Positions 61,683 through 64,000 of a DNA stretch of 64,000 nucleotides are shown here, piece by piece (within the stretch, counting starts at the first letter, position 1; every line of letters begins with the position of its first letter). The position numbers and the translations under genes are program-made. A model generated the notes under the pieces. The model did no database searches and was not told the origin of the DNA. It was given only the letters and a program-made list of their open reading frames with translations. Location: positions 154,629 through 218,628 of the forward strand of contig CANNFM010000011.1 in assembly GCA_947503835.1 (NCBI GenBank), given 5' to 3'. Origin of the DNA: an uncultured Aquimarina sp. (GTDB lineage: Bacteria > Bacteroidota > Bacteroidia > Flavobacteriales > Flavobacteriaceae).

Positions 61683-61800
61683 TTATTTAATCACCATCTT
61701 TTTTGATCCAATTTTTCGGCTTCCTACATATAATGTATAGAAATAGGTTCCCATTGCAGTCCATCACCGTTAATGTTCAATTCTCCATTGTATGGGGTTT
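61683..61800 (-). pseudogene. T9SS C-terminal sorting domain remnant
   Basis: The minus strand decodes as GELNINGDGL, then after a frame change MGTYFYTLYVGSRKIGSKKMVIK and a stop at 61683-61685. This is a type A sorting domain closely resembling the end of the 1174-aa protein, with a frameshift and no body. It lies between the two regulator pieces. Confidence 0.65.
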
Positions 61801-61891
61801 AATTTTTAATGTGCTCAAGGTTATTAGTCATTAGTCAAACACGAAATTTAAATCTAAAGCAGTTCTCAAGTCTTTATAAATCTTTCCGTCT

Positions 61892-62110
61892 TTACTTACC
61901 ATTTATAATGTTGAGTCCTTTATTAAAATAACTTTCAGAGGTACTAAAATCCCTGTTTAATTGATACTCCCCTAATGCAAGCAATGTTTTAACCTTGGTG
62001 GTGTCTTCAATAGCACTTTCTAATGCTTGATTAAGACATACCCTGGTAGTATCTGCTTCTTGTGCAGTTAAACCGATTGAAAATAAGAACAGAAAAAGGG
62101 GTATACGCAG
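61892..62110 (-). pseudogene. N-terminal fragment of a TPR (LuxR-type) regulator
   Basis: The frame from CTG 62110 reads RIPLFLFLFSIGLTAQEADTT, a signal peptide and cleavage region. TPR-like LNQALESAIEDTTKVKTLLAL and YFNKGLNIINGK follow to TAA 61892. No proper start codon is left, because ATG is followed at once by TGA just upstream. It probably belonged to the same gene as the HTH fragment. Confidence 0.55.
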
Positions 62111-62277
62111 TCACATTGTAAACAAACTTACTTATAAATTTAGATATTTTTTACTATGTATTTAAAATCAAAGTTTACCTCTATTCTAAAAAAAGAAAAA
62201 CCACTCAAGAAATTGAATGGTTCGCAAAAACGTACTACGGCCCCTTACCTCCGTAATCCTTTGCTAAGTATTGATGG

Positions 62278-62967
62278 TTATTCAGTTCTAAAATTCCATA
62301 ACTGGCTCATGCTCGCATTTTGGTTGCTATCTTTAACCACAACTCTCCAGTAATAAATTGTGCTTGGGGATACCGACACCTCTAACTCTGAAGCTGTCAT
62401 CCCTTCTTCTACTAAAATTGGTGAATCACTCGTACCAAAATAGACATCATAAGTTAAATCATCGCCATCTGCATCGGTGGCATCCCAGTCTAAAGTAATC
62501 GATGCTCCAGTTATCCTTGACCCTATCCCTGGACTCACTAATTCTGGAGCGTTGGGTAGGGTGTTTACTGAAGCATCAGGCTCAGTGAAAAACGATTGAG
62601 GACTCGAATACGCGCTCTCGTTACCATTACTATCCCTGGCCTTTACACGCCAGAAATACGTAACCCCCTTCTTCAGATCAAAGGTTCTTGTACGCTGGGT
62701 TGTAGTTACTGTAAAAGCTACACTCCCAAAACTAGGGTCTGTCGAAATGTCGATCACATAACTGATCGTATCCCCATCTGCATCGGTCGAAACATTCCAC
62801 GAAAACGCTAAATCAATACCTGTACATGTTAAATTATTCTTTGGAAAGACCAAAACAGGAATCGTAGGATCAACATTCTGCGGTGCACTGCCTCCAGGAG
62901 CCTCATTACTACAAGAAAGTAATGCTACCATACTTACTAAAGCTATATATCTCTTTATACTTTTCAT
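62278..62967 (-). CDS. Lipoprotein with two fibronectin type III-like domains
   Basis: This is a 229-aa protein with a lipoprotein signal (LVSMVALLSC). Two beta-sandwich domains follow (about 38-130 and 140-229). Each has DADGDxxxYxVxxxT-type loops and ends in TYFWRVKARDSNGN / IYYWRVVVKDSNQN, then a strand. Such modules occur in surface adhesion or polysaccharide-binding proteins. It begins 13 bp after the large T9SS gene and is co-transcribed. Confidence 0.75.
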   Translation of the reverse strand: MKSIKRYIALVSMVALLSCSNEAPGGSAPQNVDPTIPVLVFPKNNLTCTGIDLAFSWNVSTDADGDTISYVIDISTDPSFGSVAFTVTTTQRTRTFDLKKGVTYFWRVKARDSNGNESAYSSPQSFFTEPDASVNTLPNAPELVSPGIGSRITGASITLDWDATDADGDDLTYDVYFGTSDSPILVEEGMTASELEVSVSPSTIYYWRVVVKDSNQNASMSQLWNFRTE

Positions 62968-62980
62968 CATTTCTTTCTTT

Positions 62981-64000
62981 TTACTGTTTTACAATCTTAA
63001 AGGCGTTTTCTTCTTCTAGTTTTACAAAGTAGACCCCCTGTGGTAATCCTGACATTGGCAATACAACATTGCCTTGTGTTATGCTATATGCTCCTGAAGA
63101 AACCTGAATACCCAATCCATTATAAATCGATACATTAATCGTTTGCAATTGAGTACTTGGAAGACTAAGGGTAACATCGCCTCTTGTAGGGTTGGGGACA
63201 ATACTAACTTCATCCAATACACTTACTTTAGTCGATAGTTTTCCTTCACAAGCCAAGCTCGAGGAAACCTCTAAGGCATCACCATGTTGTACATCTACTG
63301 TAAAACTCTTGGTGGTATACACTCCTACTTCTTCATTATTGATCCTTACCGTATACTGTGCTGTTCCGGTTTTAATGTCTACCAGCATCGTATTACTAGA
63401 GATATTGGCCTGTAAGCTGGTGGTACCTACAAGACTCTCGGCAGCTTCAATCACTACTTCAAGACATTGTTCGCAATTCGTGAAGCCTTCTACAGTAATG
63501 CACACTGGATAGGTGCCTGGCTCTAAATTATCCACTTCCAGAGAAGAAGTAAAACTATAGTCTGTACCATTTATTGTGGTGGTATAGTCCAACTCAGTAG
63601 CAGCCGTGATATTGATCCTACCGTTGTTCTTCGCTACACAGGTCTCACTGGACGTAGTGATTGCAAAATTATCGACTGGCAAACTTACTATCGGACAGTT
63701 ATCAACTACATTCACCGTTCTTGTCACTTCGGCAGCTGCATTTTCTGAAGCATCACTGGCGTTATATGTGATCGTATAACTTCCTACCGCATCCACAAAA
63801 TCGGAAGTATCAATTACTATAGTGCTTCCATCATCCACAGTAGCGCCTAATTCAGTATAGCCAGCACCTAATTCGATCGTTTGGGGATTAGCACCTGTTA
63901 AGGTAATCACCGGTGCAGTAGTGTCTATTACATTTACCGTTCTTGTCACTTCGGCAGCTGCATTTTCTGAAGCATCACTGGCGTTATATGTGATCGTATA
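62981..64000 (-). CDS. T9SS-secreted protein with DUF5011 Ig-like repeats (N-terminus outside window)
   Basis: The frame is open to the right edge, giving 339 codons of the C-terminal part. It has at least two DUF5011-type repeats (PVITLTGANPQTIELG, GSYTITYNASDASENAA, TRTVNV). Then comes a Cys-containing domain (CPIVSLPVDNFAI, VCITVEGFTNCEQCLE). The end is a type A sorting domain (SIVPNPTRGDVTLSLP, GLPQGVYFVKLEEENAFKIVKQ). Near-identical DNA at 63706-63780 and 63941-64000 shows recent repeat duplication. Confidence 0.8.
   Translation of the reverse strand, partial: YTITYNASDASENAAAEVTRTVNVIDTTAPVITLTGANPQTIELGAGYTELGATVDDGSTIVIDTSDFVDAVGSYTITYNASDASENAAAEVTRTVNVVDNCPIVSLPVDNFAITTSSETCVAKNNGRINITAATELDYTTTINGTDYSFTSSLEVDNLEPGTYPVCITVEGFTNCEQCLEVVIEAAESLVGTTSLQANISSNTMLVDIKTGTAQYTVRINNEEVGVYTTKSFTVDVQHGDALEVSSSLACEGKLSTKVSVLDEVSIVPNPTRGDVTLSLPSTQLQTINVSIYNGLGIQVSSGAYSITQGNVVLPMSGLPQGVYFVKLEEENAFKIVKQ

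Overview
The window reads as chromosomal DNA of a gliding, low-GC marine-type Flavobacteriaceae (Bacteroidota), possibly close to Aquimarina. The genus is an inference from gene content. Supporting evidence includes the gliding lipoprotein GldI, proteins with C-terminal type IX secretion (T9SS) sorting signals, FecI/FecR/TonB-receptor signalling, many short lipoprotein signal peptides, a TTTG-N19-TAnnTTTG promoter, and family-typical gene orders (parA-parB-DUF5683-dapB-lepB; recF-lipoprotein-DUF721; nrnA-gldI-PPIase).

Layout. 1-11.2 kb: the end of dnaB, an asnB-annotated-type protein, a lipoprotein, a class V aminotransferase, a pair of secreted amidohydrolases, a DUF3810 protein and a PepD-type dipeptidase. 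11.3-15.9 kb: a co-directional run of small accessory genes (YcxB-like, GrpB-like, RDD, serine hydrolase, GNAT). The first three junctions carry imperfect inverted repeats that resemble integron attC sites. 16-20.4 kb: a two-domain prolyl isomerase, gldI, nrnA, a PhoD-like phosphatase and ndk.

20.4-29 kb: a cell-surface signalling locus made of a TonB-dependent transducer, FecR anti-sigma factor, ECF sigma factor and two related lipoproteins. Three promoters share GGTAGGGT-N15-CGTT exactly, in front of fecR and of each lipoprotein gene. Two of them are immediately preceded by heptamer (CTATTGA-type) arrays in the same relative orientation. A frameshifted four-helix-bundle (23S-IVS type) gene lies between two inverted heptamer arrays inside the sigma/fecR pair.

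29-55.6 kb: mostly housekeeping genes. These include a thioesterase, recF, ribH, mutL, two rhomboids, a signal peptidase, dapB, parAB, both methylmalonyl-CoA mutase subunits, a DivIC-like gene, udk, anmK, a cytochrome c and a PQQ-type sugar dehydrogenase. A probable 192-bp MITE sits at the stop codon of the cytochrome gene.

55.8-64 kb: an accessory, decayed region bounded on the left by a tRNA-Pro 3' fragment that keeps its terminator, which is the typical scar of an integrative element. It holds a broken VapE-like gene, an LRR surface-protein remnant, a 1174-aa repetitive T9SS protein, pieces of a TPR-LuxR regulator, an FN3-like lipoprotein and a T9SS protein that runs off the window. Two copies of a 91-bp leader with 23-bp-spaced direct repeats precede two of the secreted-protein genes.
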